A DNA stretch of 64,000 nucleotides. Origin: Oasisia sp. SBJ-2009 (Eukaryota; Annelida; Polychaeta; Sabellida; Siboglinidae). The DNA is taken from contig OZ024855.1 in assembly GCA_964017155.1 (NCBI GenBank), positions 1,481,279-1,545,278 of the forward strand, read 5' to 3'. The notes under the pieces are model-generated. The model was not told the origin of the DNA. It searched no databases and saw only the letters and a list, made by a program, of their open reading frames with translations. Every line of letters starts with the position of its first letter. The first letter of the stretch is position 1. A program made the translations under genes and the position numbers. Below, piece by piece: positions 1 through 63,755 of this stretch.

Positions 1-883
1 TCTTGTTTTGATATTACTCATATATTACGCATTCAGTAAGATATCAAATCAACCTACAAATCAACAAATAACTGCCCGTGGCTATGTATTACGCCAGCGC
101 GACCACCTCGTAACGCGGACCATCAGGTTGAAAATAGAAGCGTAAAACATGCTTCATTGTCAAACGTCGCGTGGTATCAATGCTTCACCAATACAATCAG
201 AATAAAGTTTATTTTGAAGATAAATAATTGTTCAACCGATTGGGGATACACACTACATATACTGAATTAATAACAAAAAGGCCCACTAAAACGCATGTAA
301 GCACAAGCATTTCCATCGCAGTTGTCTTTGTGCCGTTCAGCATTAGAATATAATATGCCATCTATGTTAACACTAAAATGTCACAAAATTACCTCGATCC
401 TGCTAACACAATTCACCACAAAGAGTTATTATTTATTGTCTTTGCTTCAATAAAATGATTGCACATTATTTCCAAGGCATCGTAAATGTGTTGCACATAG
501 AAATTCAGCTTTATCGCAACGGCGCAGACATTGCAGCGGCGAACGATTGTAGATGCCCTAGCTGAAATAGCGGCGCATTTTGTCGAATTTCGTGTTATTA
601 GCGATTGTGTGAATAAAACAGTTCTATTATACGAATAAAAACACCACACCGTGAAAATAAGTTCATAAAGATAGTTAACTAACGTAAGCCAAGTTCGACG
701 GCTACTTGACACCCCTCACAACACATATCGACTAGTCCGGGCGCTCATCGCGATGTTGATATCTAGGTCAGCCTATTTCGTTGCAAGGGCAAACTCTTAG
801 TTTTAGCAACAAGCAAATACACGAACTATTCACTATAGATGATCTATAAAATGCAATACGTTACTCATCCCTTACAAAAACCA
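1..883. other. noncoding, no gene recognised
   Basis: AT-rich sequence with stops in all frames. A 99-codon open frame on the minus strand (413-712) has no recognisable domain and no splice-bounded structure. I see no repeat or RNA gene here. Confidence 0.5.
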
Positions 884-1343
884 CCATTCAAATACTATAG
901 GGGGTATACTGGCCAAAGGTATTTGAATGGTATTTGAATGGTCCTAGGGGTAATATGGCCAAGGGTATCTGAATGGTACTTAAATGGTACTTTGGTGGTC
1001 TGTGTAAATAAACAGTTGAATGGTATTTGAATGGTATTTGAATAGTCCTAGGGGGTATTGTGACCAAGGGTATATGAATGGTACTTGACTAAATGGTATT
1101 CTGAATGGTCTAAAGGTATTCTGAATGGTACTTTTTAGACCCTATTCAGTTTCTTCGTCAATGGTATTCTGAATGGTATACCATTCCGAATACCATTGAC
1201 GAAGATGCTGAAGAGCTTTTTATAAGTACCATTCAGAATACCATTGGACCATTCAGAATACCATTCAGTCATGTACCATTCATATACCACTGAAAAATAT
1301 CCCTAGTACCATTCAGAATACCATTGATAAATACCATTCAAAG
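884..1343. repeat. inverted minisatellite with central palindrome
   Basis: The left half is built of short units such as GGTATTTGAATGGT and GGTATTCTGAATGGT. The right half carries the same units in reverse complement (ACCATTCAGAATACC). The two halves meet in a 52 bp palindrome at 1153-1204 with a single mismatched pair, centred between 1178 and 1179. The whole block could fold into a long imperfect hairpin. It may be a foldback-type transposable element whose arms have become a minisatellite. No coding capacity is seen. Confidence 0.75.
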
Positions 1344-2238
1344 ATAAATCAATCAAAAAAAACCTAGCTTTCCAGAGATCATATGCACATATAGATCAAA
1401 CTGAAATATAGTCAAGATAAATTAACAATGTTTTAACATGTTAAGTGGCTCTCGAACGTATATAATTATACACAAGCACATCAAATCTGATATATCATAA
1501 AATATTATGTCCGTCGATCAATCTTCACATTGTTTTTGATTTTTTCACTTTGGACAGCTTTGTCCTACGCGTTGAAGGTAAACACAAAGCCTTTCTTGTG
1601 GTCTTCGCCCAGAAGTGGGTATACTTCTCGAACATATTCGAGGGAAAAAGAATTAGCAATCACTAGCTCGAATAAAATGTTACTGTTTTTAAACAATGTA
1701 CAATTAATGCAGCTATGAAGTGGTTTTCCATTAAATTATATTATACATGTCATGATAATGATATAATACAAATACAATAATGGAACTTGGTTTCATTTTT
1801 ACTATGGCCATAATTCAGTTCTAGCTAGATCTACTTTTTTTTACAAAATCTTAACACAATTTAAAAAAGTACATTAATTACAAATTGATTGAGCCATCAT
1901 AATAATAAAACAAAGATGTAAAAAATAATAATATAAGCACATTATGTTTTTCAATCTATGGCAACCCAAATATGTTGTAGTGTGCTTGGAATATATTACA
2001 AAACAATATCAGCAGTTTTTGGATGTATATACCAAATACATATATTTTGTTATTTGATTAATCAGGTATTGACATTAACTTTACAGAAAAAGTGTTACTA
2101 GCATGTAGTCAAATTTAATTTAAATTATTTAGTTAAACACATTTAGAAGGCAAACAAGTATGCAATTTTTCAAGATAAACATACACGCTTTCATTAATTC
2201 GTTTTCAAACAATCCCTCCTTTATACACAGATTAAACA
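1344..2238. other. AT-rich noncoding
   Basis: Very AT-rich, with stops in every frame. A 62-codon open frame at 1530-1718 shows no domain. Nothing else is supported. Confidence 0.5.
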
Positions 2239-2770
2239 GTTATGCCGTCGAGTCAACGTAAACAAGCCGATGTCACAGTCACAGGGCGTGAACAGTTAGC
2301 GCACCCCATGGCCAGGCGCATATCAAGATCACAAAGGTGATGTCTTGCCATTTACGGATAAATCCCCAAAACTAAGGCCACATCATTAATAGTTATTCTG
2401 TATCACGCAGATTTATTGTTTACATTTTGTATTTATAAAAGAGTGCTAATTGTTTTTATTTCGACTTCGGAGTGCACACGCAAGACATCGCCTTTGCGTT
2501 CCTGATATATCTGGGATGCGCTAACTGCTGTGAGTGAATTACATCGCGATCGGCTTGTTTCCGTTGACTCGATGGCATAACATTAATGTAAAACACAATT
2601 TAATAACTAATCTCTTACTTCTTTGTATCGGAAATGATATAGAATGACATTCCGAACACATACACGTTTCAAACAGGTGATAAAACCATTTTGAAAAGAC
2701 CCTCATAATTTAGGCCAGTTAACTGGAAGATTACCGATCTTTCCGTGGTCAGTTTCCACATCGAAGTCGA
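2239..2770. mobile_element. TIR/foldback element, copy 1
   Basis: About 33 bp at 2239-2275 (beginning GTTATGCCGTCGAGTCAACG) returns inverted at 2546-2582, giving a 344 bp core with terminal inverted repeats. The core and the 190 bp after it (to about 2770) match a second copy at 59437-60055, where the inverted repeats are about 180 bp long. The matching outer left arm is not visible here, so this copy appears truncated on its left side. No protein is encoded, so it is a non-autonomous DNA element. Confidence 0.65.
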
Positions 2771-3803
2771 AAGTGGTCAGTTCTTCAATATTGACAAGCT
2801 GTGTCGTGTTGTCATCCTAATCATTTACCCAGGCATATAACACTGCATTTACCTCCATTCAGCATCGATGGCGATTTGAGATGTAGATTTCTAAGATGTT
2901 TAACCTCCGAATGATGTGATCGAGGGAACATTGCGAACACAAGTTCGTTTCATTCAGATTTAAATATCCCGCGATGAGCAGCAGCAATCAGCTGTCGTAT
3001 TCTGATTGGTTTATGCGACAATTGCTGTGATATTTAGAAATGGTTGACATACGCATGGAACGCAACATTAGCAACTTACATAATAACGCGTGCTGCGATA
3101 TGCCGAAGTGTTGTGACTTGGGGAAAAGTAGCATCAACTTTCAAAAGCATGTGAGCCCACAACTACAATGTCATATTCCAAAAAATTGCAAATGAGTACT
3201 GGATAGCAAATTTAACGCCGAATCGAATGATACTACACATGATATGATCTGATGCGAAACGGCGACGTGACTCAAGAAATACGACCGTGACATAAGTGAT
3301 CATGTATAGTTGCATTTTAGCGGACGATTTCTTATTACATTAGCGTATAGTTTATCACTAATCGGCAGAGTAATAATTTATCTTCAAAATAAATTGATTC
3401 TTAATGGAATAGTCAAACATAACACGGCACAAGATTGGAGAACAAAGCATATTTTACTCTTACATTTTCACCCTGATTGTACGTGCGACGAGGCGCTCGC
3501 GCTAGCGTAACAACATAGCATCTTATCACAGGCAGCGTGTCGCAACAGGCAGTTTTTTGTTGAGTAGTGGGTGTTTTTGAAATGCTACTGAACGCGTCAT
3601 ATTGGTTACAATATGAAACAAAGTGTTAATGTTAAATTCTATAAAATAAAAAATTATGTTTTGTATATAACAAAAAATAATACCAAATAAAATAGCATTT
3701 CTATATAAAGAATGGTTAATTTGTCATATCAATTGCATAATAATCATCTAGCAAATAACAATGTCAAATAATATTACCCTGATAATAAATGTATGATTAA
3801 CAG
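2771..3803. other. noncoding upstream of the first recognised NLR exon
   Basis: I searched for phase-1 coding exons compatible with the exon at 3804 and found none. The 66-codon frame at 3310-3510 has no splice context or recognisable domain. The 5' end of the NLR gene is therefore either upstream of the window or in a short exon I cannot see. Confidence 0.4.
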
Positions 3804-56402
<52,599 letters not shown>

Positions 56403-56977
56403 TGTTTGTGGGCGACATCCGAATTAGTTACAAAAAGTACCCTACACTACAAATACCCCCCCCCCCCCCCCGTCGGCTGATGTTGTTTCAATTCACCTCA
56501 GCCTCCAATATTCACCACATGTCGACATCTTTTGAACATGATCTTCTATACATCTTAGATATATTTTATAAGCCTATTCTGTGTGAATGATAGTAATATT
56601 TAATCCATTGCTATTACTGCTGCCAGTCCAATTACTAGTTGTGTTAACTCATTTGTATACAGGGGTTTGGCACAGTCCATGGATGATTCACTGAATAAAT
56701 ATGAATATGTATAATTAGAATACCTTTAGGTAGCACTGCATGGACATGAGTTATTTCCCATTATTCTGAGAGTGTAAATGCTGAAATAGGTCACTGCAGT
56801 AGCAGTGGGCCACTTTCTTCACGTTTCTAAAATATGTTTGACAGTGAACTATTGTTTTTAACACATAAAAATTGATGAGATGTTTAATTAATTATGTGAT
56901 ACAACTGATATTGTGGTGGTGTTAGTATTGTAATGAATAATTAAATCAATGTTAATGTGTTTACAGGAATTGTAAAC
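56403..56977 (+). other. NLR 3' UTR and downstream DNA
   Basis: Holds a 16-base poly(C) run (56456-56471) and the poly(A) signal at 56694. Beyond it nothing is recognised. Confidence 0.5.
56694..56699 (+). terminator. poly(A) signal AATAAA, NLR gene
   Basis: AATAAA is found 292 bp after the stop codon, in sense. It is the first canonical signal after the terminal exon. A T/GT-rich sequence is not striking after it, so the site is plausible but not proven. Confidence 0.5.
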
Positions 56978-57232
56978 TGACACAGAGTCTGACACAGAGC
57001 CTGACACAGAGCTTGACACAGAGCCTGACACAGAGCCTGACACAGAGCATGACACAGAGCTTGACACAGAGCCTGACACAGAGCCTGACACAGAGTCTGA
57101 CACAGAGCCTGACAGAGAGTCTGACACAGAGCCTGACACAGAGTCTGACACAGAGTCTGACACAGAGCCTGACACAGAGCCTGACACAGAGTCTGACACA
57201 GAGCCTGACACAGAGTCTGACACAGAGTCTGA
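56978..57232 (+). repeat. 12 bp minisatellite (GAGCCTGACACA)n
   Basis: About 21 units alternate GAGCCTGACACA and GAGTCTGACACA, with rare variants (GACAGAGAG, GCATGACA, GCTTGACA). The unit is a multiple of three without stops, producing frames of 101-129 codons on both strands (LTQS, SDSVSG and CVRL repeats) that are artefacts. Confidence 0.95.
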
Positions 57233-57835
57233 GGCTGGTGTGTGACCGGACAATGAAGCACATAAGACACACAACAAGGTTTTGTTTTATGTTTTTAAAG
57301 CTTGGGCAACAAATGTAGGTATATCATTCAAACTGTAATGTTAACTCATCTGTTCTAACTGTTCATTGCATCACGTAGATTATGGCAAATAATATCAAAA
57401 CTCCATAGGGATAGCTTTCAGAGACATGCTTTCACCAAATATTGATACATTTCTGAATTTGTTTTTAAGAAATGTGCCATTAAAGATTGCATAATGCATG
57501 CGATTAATTGATATCAATAAGCATAATTCATTAAAATGATTTGGAGGTTTGAAATGCTTATAAAGTTTAGCTTTATTGATTTTGACATACAAATAGCTGT
57601 GGAATAATCTGGCACAAAACAATTTGGTATATAATTTTTTTACAACAAAAACACCTTTTCACTTGGAGTGTCTGGTCTTAAATGGTGTTTTTACAGGGGT
57701 AGGTGTGTTACGTGACTGAGTTGTGTGATGAACTCAGTGGCGTTCTCTCTCACACAAATGGTCAGTGCAGTTGTCAGTACACACGCTTGTCGCTACTCGT
57801 AGTTAGACGCGGTCAGTGACACGGAACTCTTCCGT
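57233..57835. other. noncoding downstream of NLR gene
   Basis: No gene or element is recognised. Confidence 0.45.
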
Positions 57836-58050
57836 TGTTGACCATCAGCTCTTCGCAAAATGACCAGCGAGTTGCCGGATACGTTCGATGATGTGTGATG
57901 TATTATATTCGGTACTATTTGTATAATATTAGACGTGGAACACTTGCTGTTGACCATCAGCTCTTCTCAAAATGACCAGTGGGCGGCCGAACACGTGTTG
58001 GCGCCTGGTGATGTCAGATGTTGTATTATATTAGGTACTAATTGTATATA
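57836..58050 (+). repeat. 112 bp tandem duplication
   Basis: GTTGACCATCAGCTCTTC then GCAAAATGACCAG starts at 57837 and recurs at 57949. Each copy ends in TGTATTATATT(C/A)GGTACTA. Copies differ at several positions. Confidence 0.85.
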
Positions 58051-58444
58051 TGACATATGTTGGCATGCTGACTGCAATGTCACACGTAAAGGAAGCTTTG
58101 CATGACGCCAGGCGATTGAGCAAAATCGTCTTTCAGTTTGTACATTGTATGATTTGGTTTCCTTGGGTGCAAACAACATTTAGAAATACAACTAAGCATA
58201 ATGACAATGTTGTTTCGTGTATTGTGGCAATAATGGATATTTCAAATTAGTCAGTGTTGTCACAGCAGTTTCTGATTCAGTCGACGGTTAAGATCGATAA
58301 TAATAACGTTCACTTTATTTGTACGATTTACAATTATATTCACATTGATGACAGTAGCATATAGTATATAGTTGTGTCGCTTAGAAGCCGTCACATTAAA
58401 TACTTAAACGAGCGAACATCGTTCCAAGTATTATGCAAATGTAA
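58051..58444. other. noncoding
   Basis: The 66-codon frame at 58050-58250 has no domain. Confidence 0.4.
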
Positions 58445-58807
58445 TAATGTTGCGCTTACATTTGTCTAGGCGTCATAGACTATCTGGGTGACGTTTCTGC
58501 GCATGCGCAATCAATGTAAAATCATTAATGTACAGATTTACAGTAAAACGCCAACTATTTCTGGCACAAATGCCACGGGCTGTTCGTCAACTGTACTGTG
58601 GTGATTGTTGTGAAGAGCTACTTAACATTTCGTTCAATACATTAAAAGATTACGTTTCTTTAAATAACTGTCACGGATTATATGGCGCACTGCAGTCACG
58701 CCAATTGCGTTTGCTAAAAACGCACATCAACACATGCTTGCCTCGTGTTCATTTGCGACAAATAACTTTGCTGAAAATGTATATACTTCCTTTTGCTGAT
58801 AGTAACC

Positions 58808-58815
<8 letters not shown>
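58445..58815. mobile_element. MITE family M1, copy 3 (truncated)
   Basis: Contains TTGCGCTTACATTTG, GACGTTTCTGCGCATGCGCA, CACGGGCTGTTCGTCAACTG and TTGCGACAAATAACTTTGCT, in the order of copy 2. It is cut off on the right by a (TA)n tract. Confidence 0.7.
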
Positions 58816-58853
<38 letters not shown>

Positions 58854-58892
58854 TACATATATACATATATATATATATATAATATATATATC
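58815..58892 (+). repeat. (TA)n microsatellite
   Basis: TA repeats with ATACATA interruptions. They form the right border of the truncated MITE. Confidence 0.93.
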
Positions 58893-58903
58893 AGACTAAT
58901 GGC

Positions 58904-60118
58904 AGAAATGCCACATGATACGGATTACCCGTATCCGATACGGATTTTGGCGTTTTTTTAAGTGATACGGCCATACTCCATTTTGATACGGATTTTAACT
59001 ATATTTATGGATACATTATTTTCAACACATTATGTCCTTGTATGCGTCACAAGACTACAGCACATTGGAATAATCGTTTACTGTTAGTGACTAAGTAAAT
59101 CGATTCGAAACGAAACGATGACTAAACCACCGATTAGTTTATTGTAGCGCGTATTATATTAGATGGCGCCCTGGTAAATGTGTTGTTCTGACGACTACGG
59201 CAGGTGGCTCTACTGGTGTGAACAGGGCGCATGGCAGGCGCGTGACGATTATGAAAAGCAGTACATGAAATTGAGCTCGACGCCGCGAAATCGCCTGTAT
59301 TTCTGATTTTAAGATGTTGATGCTTGCCAGTGAAACTTCGATGTACACGCGAACTGCTGAGATAAATTGTTATTATTTGATGACACTGTCTGTTTTGCGG
59401 TACGCAGTTTAAATATGCTGAAGTGAACTAAAACGTCGGTAATTTTCCAATTAACTGGCCTAAATTATTAGGGCCTTTTCAAAACGGTTTTACCACGTTT
59501 TTTATGTGTTTGGAATGTCATTCTGCATCACACCCGCTAAACGAAGTCGGATATCATTTTGTTTAAAGTTGTGTTTTATATCGATTTAATGTCGTCGAAT
59601 TGACGTAAATAAGCCGATGTCACTGGGCTTAAGCAATACATGTAAGGCAATCCCCAGACGTATCACGACGGCAAAGGCGTAGTCTTGCGATTTGCGAATA
59701 TGTCCCAAAAACTAAGGCTACACCAGTAATTTTTTATTCTATTGTTTTTAGCATACATTTAAGAAAATATGGCTAATTGTGGTTTTTTTTCGCACAGGCT
59801 AGACATCGCCATTGACAAAGCCGGAATTTGAGGCACCGATGTGTCTGGGCTGCGCTAACTGCTCGCGCCTTGTGACATCGGCTTATATACATGGACTCGA
59901 CGGCATTACATTGATCTAACGCACAATTTAAAAATATATATCTGACTCCTTTTTAGCGGAAGTGGTGCAGAATGACATCCCAAACACATACACATACGTT
60001 TTGAAAAGGCCTTAATAACTTAGGCCAGATAACTGAAAGATCTGATTAGTGATACGGATTCTTACAGAATTTTAGGTCAAAAATACGGATTTCCATCAGA
60101 AAAATGTGGCACGTCTGT
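58904..60118. mobile_element. TIR element with GATACGGAT subterminal motifs
   Basis: The left end GGCAGAAATGCCACATGATA and the right end (read in reverse, CAGACGTGCCACATTTTTCT) form a short inverted repeat. Just inside, GATACGGAT or TACGGAT occurs at least four times on the left (58918-59000) and twice on the right (60048-60095). Repeated subterminal motifs are usual transposase-binding sites. The interior contains the foldback element copy 2. No protein is encoded. Confidence 0.5.
59437..60055. mobile_element. TIR/foldback element, copy 2
   Basis: The left arm 59437-59625 (TTTTCCAATTAACTGGCCTA, AAAACGGTTTTACCACG, ATGTCGTCGAATTGACG) is the imperfect reverse complement of the right arm 59880-60050. 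Arms are about 180 bp and the spacer about 250 bp. The inner part corresponds to 2239-2770. It lies wholly within the GATACGGAT element. Confidence 0.7.
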
Positions 60119-61345
60119 AATGGGGGATTTAATGTGTGATTCAGCGGGAGGCGTTAATGCACTTAAAGCGACATGGTCCGTTCGTGACTTTTTGTTTTTA
60201 TTGCCGAATCATGTTAATCCGTATAAGTTATAACTATTATAGCGTCCTGACCGCCAATAAATGTTTTATCGAAACAGAACTGACTTCGTAATGTTAAACG
60301 TCGAATATTTATAAACGCTGTCACTCAAATCGCCGCGAGTGACACCCACCCTTTGACCTTTACCAACTGGAGCTGTGCACCTGGCTGGGTGAGGCTTTAG
60401 TGGCGTCAACTTGTGTTCACGTGATACTGCGTCGCGTGATACTGCATTTCCTTCTAGGCTTCTAGCTACGCCTACAACGGTTTCGAAAACTCCTCGTGGT
60501 CGGTGTGTAAACAGAGTTAAGCACCCCTTACTGCATCTATGTTCAACCCCTAAATGGTACATGAAAACATATTTTGACTGTCTTTACACTATAATAGGTA
60601 TAATTTATACCGTATAACATGATTTTGCAGTAAAAAGCCACGAACGAATTTATAACGCCCTGAAAACTATAAACGCTACAATGTCATCTAGCAATGACTT
60701 CACAATGTTGTCCTAATAATACAGTTGGTATTAGAGGAAGTATATATAATATTTACCATTTGCTTTTGTAGGCATAAAGTTGTCATTGGATGATGCGCCG
60801 TTTGTTTATATGAAATGAGACAATGGTGTTCTCTATACAATGGGTATCATCGTGACGTCAGCGAAACTTATGACGTAGTTCGGGAACACCAATACATTTG
60901 TTAGAAATAAATTATCAACAACATTTGGGTAACCGATAGTGTCAGCATTTTATACCATCATGTTTAGCTTATTGCGTTTTGCCTTCGATTAATATTGGTT
61001 TCAGGTTAATTGTAGGAAGCAATTATGTTGTTATTATTATTATTCATATTAATGACTTAACCTACATTCCCGTGCATAATGCGGTAGCCCACTATTACAG
61101 ATATAATATTACGTTGGTGGAGGCTCGAGTTCCCCAGCCTGTCTGTTTTATTCATATGTAACATGTATTGTAAATCAATTGTCATTACGCCCGTACTATG
61201 TATAGAACGTGTAAACAATTGTGACTATGTTTCCTCCTCGGTCACTAATCATTTCGATATTAAACAAATGGAATGTCATTTTTACATATAAATGGTTTCC
61301 TGTTATGACTGATATTGGTAGAAACTAGCTCATATTCAAGGTCCG
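60119..61345. other. intergenic DNA
   Basis: The 98- and 68-codon frames near 60266-60617 have no recognised domain. Nothing else is seen. Confidence 0.4.
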
Positions 61346-61351
61346 TTTATT
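61346..61351 (-). terminator. poly(A) signal for the minus-strand membrane-protein gene
   Basis: TTTATT on the plus strand, AATAAA on the minus strand, 134 bp beyond the stop codon of the exon at 61485-61684. Confidence 0.45.
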
Positions 61352-61484
61352 ACTAAGGAGGGATGCATTTATCAAAGGCAAAAGACGTGAACATGACCAA
61401 TGTTAACAGCCTGAACATGTAATGGCAACTGTACTGATTTGTGTCAAGTCACAAATGCCGAATTCCTCACAGAAAATGTGTTCA

Positions 61485-61684
61485 CTAGTTAACACTTGCC
61501 ACACCGGATGAAAGGTCAGTGTGGCGATGCCCCTTCACAACTGACCATCGATCAAGTCTCGATAAGAATAGCTTGACCACTGCGACACACTGTAGCAGCA
61601 ATCCAACCATCAGCACTATGGTCACGCCTGAGTATACTTTCATTGTCCGCTCACCACTTGCGCTTTCGTTTTGTGGATCTGCAC
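61485..61684 (-). CDS. terminal exon: single-pass membrane protein, transmembrane and cytoplasmic tail
   Basis: The minus-strand acceptor is ACTTTCAATTTCAG followed by GTGCAGATCC, phase 1. The exon encodes ADPQNESASGERTMKVYSG, a hydrophobic segment (VTIVLMVGLLLQCVAVVKLF), then a short basic tail SRLDRWSVVKGHRHTDLSSG and a TAG stop at 61485-61487. The layout (phase-1 exon, juxtamembrane Ser/Glu stretch, one membrane span, tail of about 27 residues) is that of a type I cell-surface protein, whose ectodomain would be encoded further right on the minus strand. The ectodomain family is not identifiable. An AATAAA follows at 61351-61346. Confidence 0.6.
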
Positions 61685-61689
61685 CTGAA

Positions 61690-61973
61690 ATTGAAAGTAA
61701 ATATATAATCCATATTATATAAATAATGAAAATAGACACAATAATTCTATTAGCTGTTTGATCCTACGCTCACGTACCTACGTAGGTACATGACGTTATA
61801 TGTCTGTCTATCGGTCGGTCGGTCGGTCGGTCGGTCGGTCGGTCGGTCGGTCGGTCGGTCGGTCGGCTTGCATGCGTTTCAGTGCCTTGTAGACATGTAT
61901 GAGAGAAATTTATGTAGACATTGACTATATAGAGACGAGCGAGGTTATTCTGATTGACAGTGTCATATCCTAC
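61690..61973. other. intron of the minus-strand membrane-protein gene
   Basis: Between the two coding exons; contains the (GGTC)n array. Confidence 0.5.
61812..61866 (+). repeat. (GGTC)n tetranucleotide array
   Basis: About 14 copies of GGTC/TCGG. Confidence 0.96.
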
Positions 61974-62027
61974 CTTCGAGTGCGGCGACGGACGGGTTAT
62001 TCAGCGTGTGATTGTACGACGGCGCTC
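61974..62027 (-). CDS. small internal exon of the membrane-protein gene
   Basis: Minus-strand acceptor TGTTCCACTTGCAG and donor GTAGGA, 54 bp, phase 1/1. It encodes APSYNHTLNNPSVAALE plus split Gly codons, including an N-glycosylation site (NHT). It joins the transmembrane exon in phase, giving a Gly at the junction. A small phase-1 stalk exon before a transmembrane exon is typical of cell-surface receptors. Further upstream exons were not recognised. Confidence 0.5.
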
Positions 62028-62454
62028 CTGCAAGTGGAACAACGAAGCATTCATTACACAAGATGCAGCCGTAATATTTAACAAAGATATTCAACAATAT
62101 CGCCAGCCGGAGAAATGACTCAGGTAGCAGAGAGACAAGGAAGCCTTTTGGCACCGAGAGACCAACACTGTTTATCTGCATTAATTTATAATCCTTTGTG
62201 AAAAAAACAACACCACTTTCATATATTTAATCAAATATACATCGACATTCTAGAAAACGTCCCTAGTGTCGAATATACATGTGCGGTCTTTCGTGCATGT
62301 CGATATGGTGGCTACGAATCGGCGGCCAGAATAACAGCTCATCTCGTGGCTGCCTCCAAATGGTTGTCCGCACGTGACGAACTGCCGGCAGTGGAGGGGG
62401 TGAGCGTAGATTCCAGCTTCTCTCACCGCGCAGAACGCTGCAACAGTCGTGACG
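62028..62454. other. upstream intron of the membrane-protein gene, or intergenic
   Basis: No further exon was recognised with confidence. A GC-richer stretch at 62340-62450 has an open minus-strand reading but no domain. Confidence 0.4.
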
Positions 62455-62884
62455 TACGCGTTACATGCGCGATAAATGTAAAATCGTCAATATGCAGCGA
62501 AACGACAAAACATTGTTGGTATAAATGCCATGGGCTGTTCGTTAACTTTCCTGTGATTAGTACTGTGACGCGTTGCATAAAATGTCGTTCAATATAATAA
62601 AATATTACGTTTGTTTAAACCACTGTCACGGATTATGGCGCATTACAGTCACGTGATTTATGCTTTCTATCAAAATATGCCTCACAACTTGTTTGCGTCG
62701 TGTTAATTTGCGACAAATAACTTTGTTAAGAGGTTATAATACGTCCTAGCGAACAAACCTTAGTATTCATACCATAAATCCTTGTCCTTTCGCTGCACAT
62801 TGATGATGTTATATTTATTGCGCATGCGCAGAAACGTCCATCGGAACGTTCATAACGCCGGAAAAAATGTAAGCGCTACAACGG
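62455..62884. mobile_element. MITE family M1, copy 4
   Basis: Contains ATGCGCGATAAATGTAAAAT, GCAGCGAAACGACAAAACAT, CCATGGGCTGTTCGTTAACT, ATTGCGCATGCGCAGAAACG and a right end CGCCGGAAAAAATGTAAGCG. It follows copy 2 throughout with an intact interior. The left terminus is eroded. It encodes no protein. Confidence 0.75.
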
Positions 62885-63244
62885 TAACAGTCCAAGCATC
62901 GATGTGTCGCTGGACATCGCTGCTCACGACCAGATATGAAGCACTTGTCAAGTATCGCAAGTAATCGAGGCTAGTTATATTATTAAAACTAATGGTTTTC
63001 CATAGTGATGCGTGTCGAAAGCCCGCATCTGAAAACACTTGAACGTAGCCACTTACACTCATCAAGTTTCACAATATACATATACTATACAACTTTACTC
63101 TGGTCGTTTGATATAAATAAATAAAATTAGTATATCGATAAAAATGAACACGACCGTTTCCGCGTAGACATTTGTTTCACACATCTTCGCACGCCAGGGG
63201 TCGCTACGGGCGACTACATTAGTACCAGCTCTTCTCTACCACTG
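62885..63244. other. noncoding
   Basis: No feature is recognised. Confidence 0.4.
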
Positions 63245-63755
63245 GCACAGCACATCCCTGTCAAAGACTCCTCTTTTAACGTTAGTCGACGACATCGCCC
63301 ACGAGCAGTGTGGTCGGAGTCCGTTTCTCGGTTTGCGGAGACGACCGGCCATGGGTACTGTAGCGTGACCTCTTGATGTATTGGCTATCGACTTCACTAT
63401 GTTAGAACCGTCATCGGACGGTAGAGAGAACGTTCTAGTCATCACCGACGTATTCACGAAATACACGGTGGCAGTGGCGACACGTAACCAGCGAGCAGAC
63501 ACGGTGGCACGCATTCTTGTCAACGAATGGTTCGTCGTGTTCGGTGTGCCATTGCGTATACACAGCGATCTTGGCGGTAACTTCGAATCAGCGTTGATTC
63601 GCAAGCTGTGTGAAATGCACGGCAGCAAAAAGTCCCACACCATTCCTTACCACCCCGATGGGGATGGTCAGGTGGAGAGGTTCAACCGTACGATGCGCGG
63701 TCTGTTGCGGGTTCTCCCCGCTGAAGAAGAAGTGGGCGGATCACTTGAAGTGTGA
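63245..63755 (+). pseudogene. Gypsy-type retrotransposon integrase core, fragment
   Basis: A 124-codon frame shows the retroviral-type integrase catalytic core: LAIDFTMLEPSSDGRENVLV with the first catalytic Asp, IHSDLGGNFES with the second, and DGQVERFNRTMRGLLR with the Glu, in the DDE arrangement. Upstream pieces (63240-63380) resemble the linker after the zinc-binding HHCC domain, but contain a stop just before the core. The frame ends at 63755, before the C-terminal domain. There are no LTRs or other domains near it. It would insert element DNA if intact; here it is a dead fragment. Confidence 0.85.

Noticed and set aside
56888..57318. Frames of 101-129 codons with LTQS, SDSVSG or CVRL repeats
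   Set aside because: A 12 bp minisatellite gives open frames on both strands, and none has a gene context.
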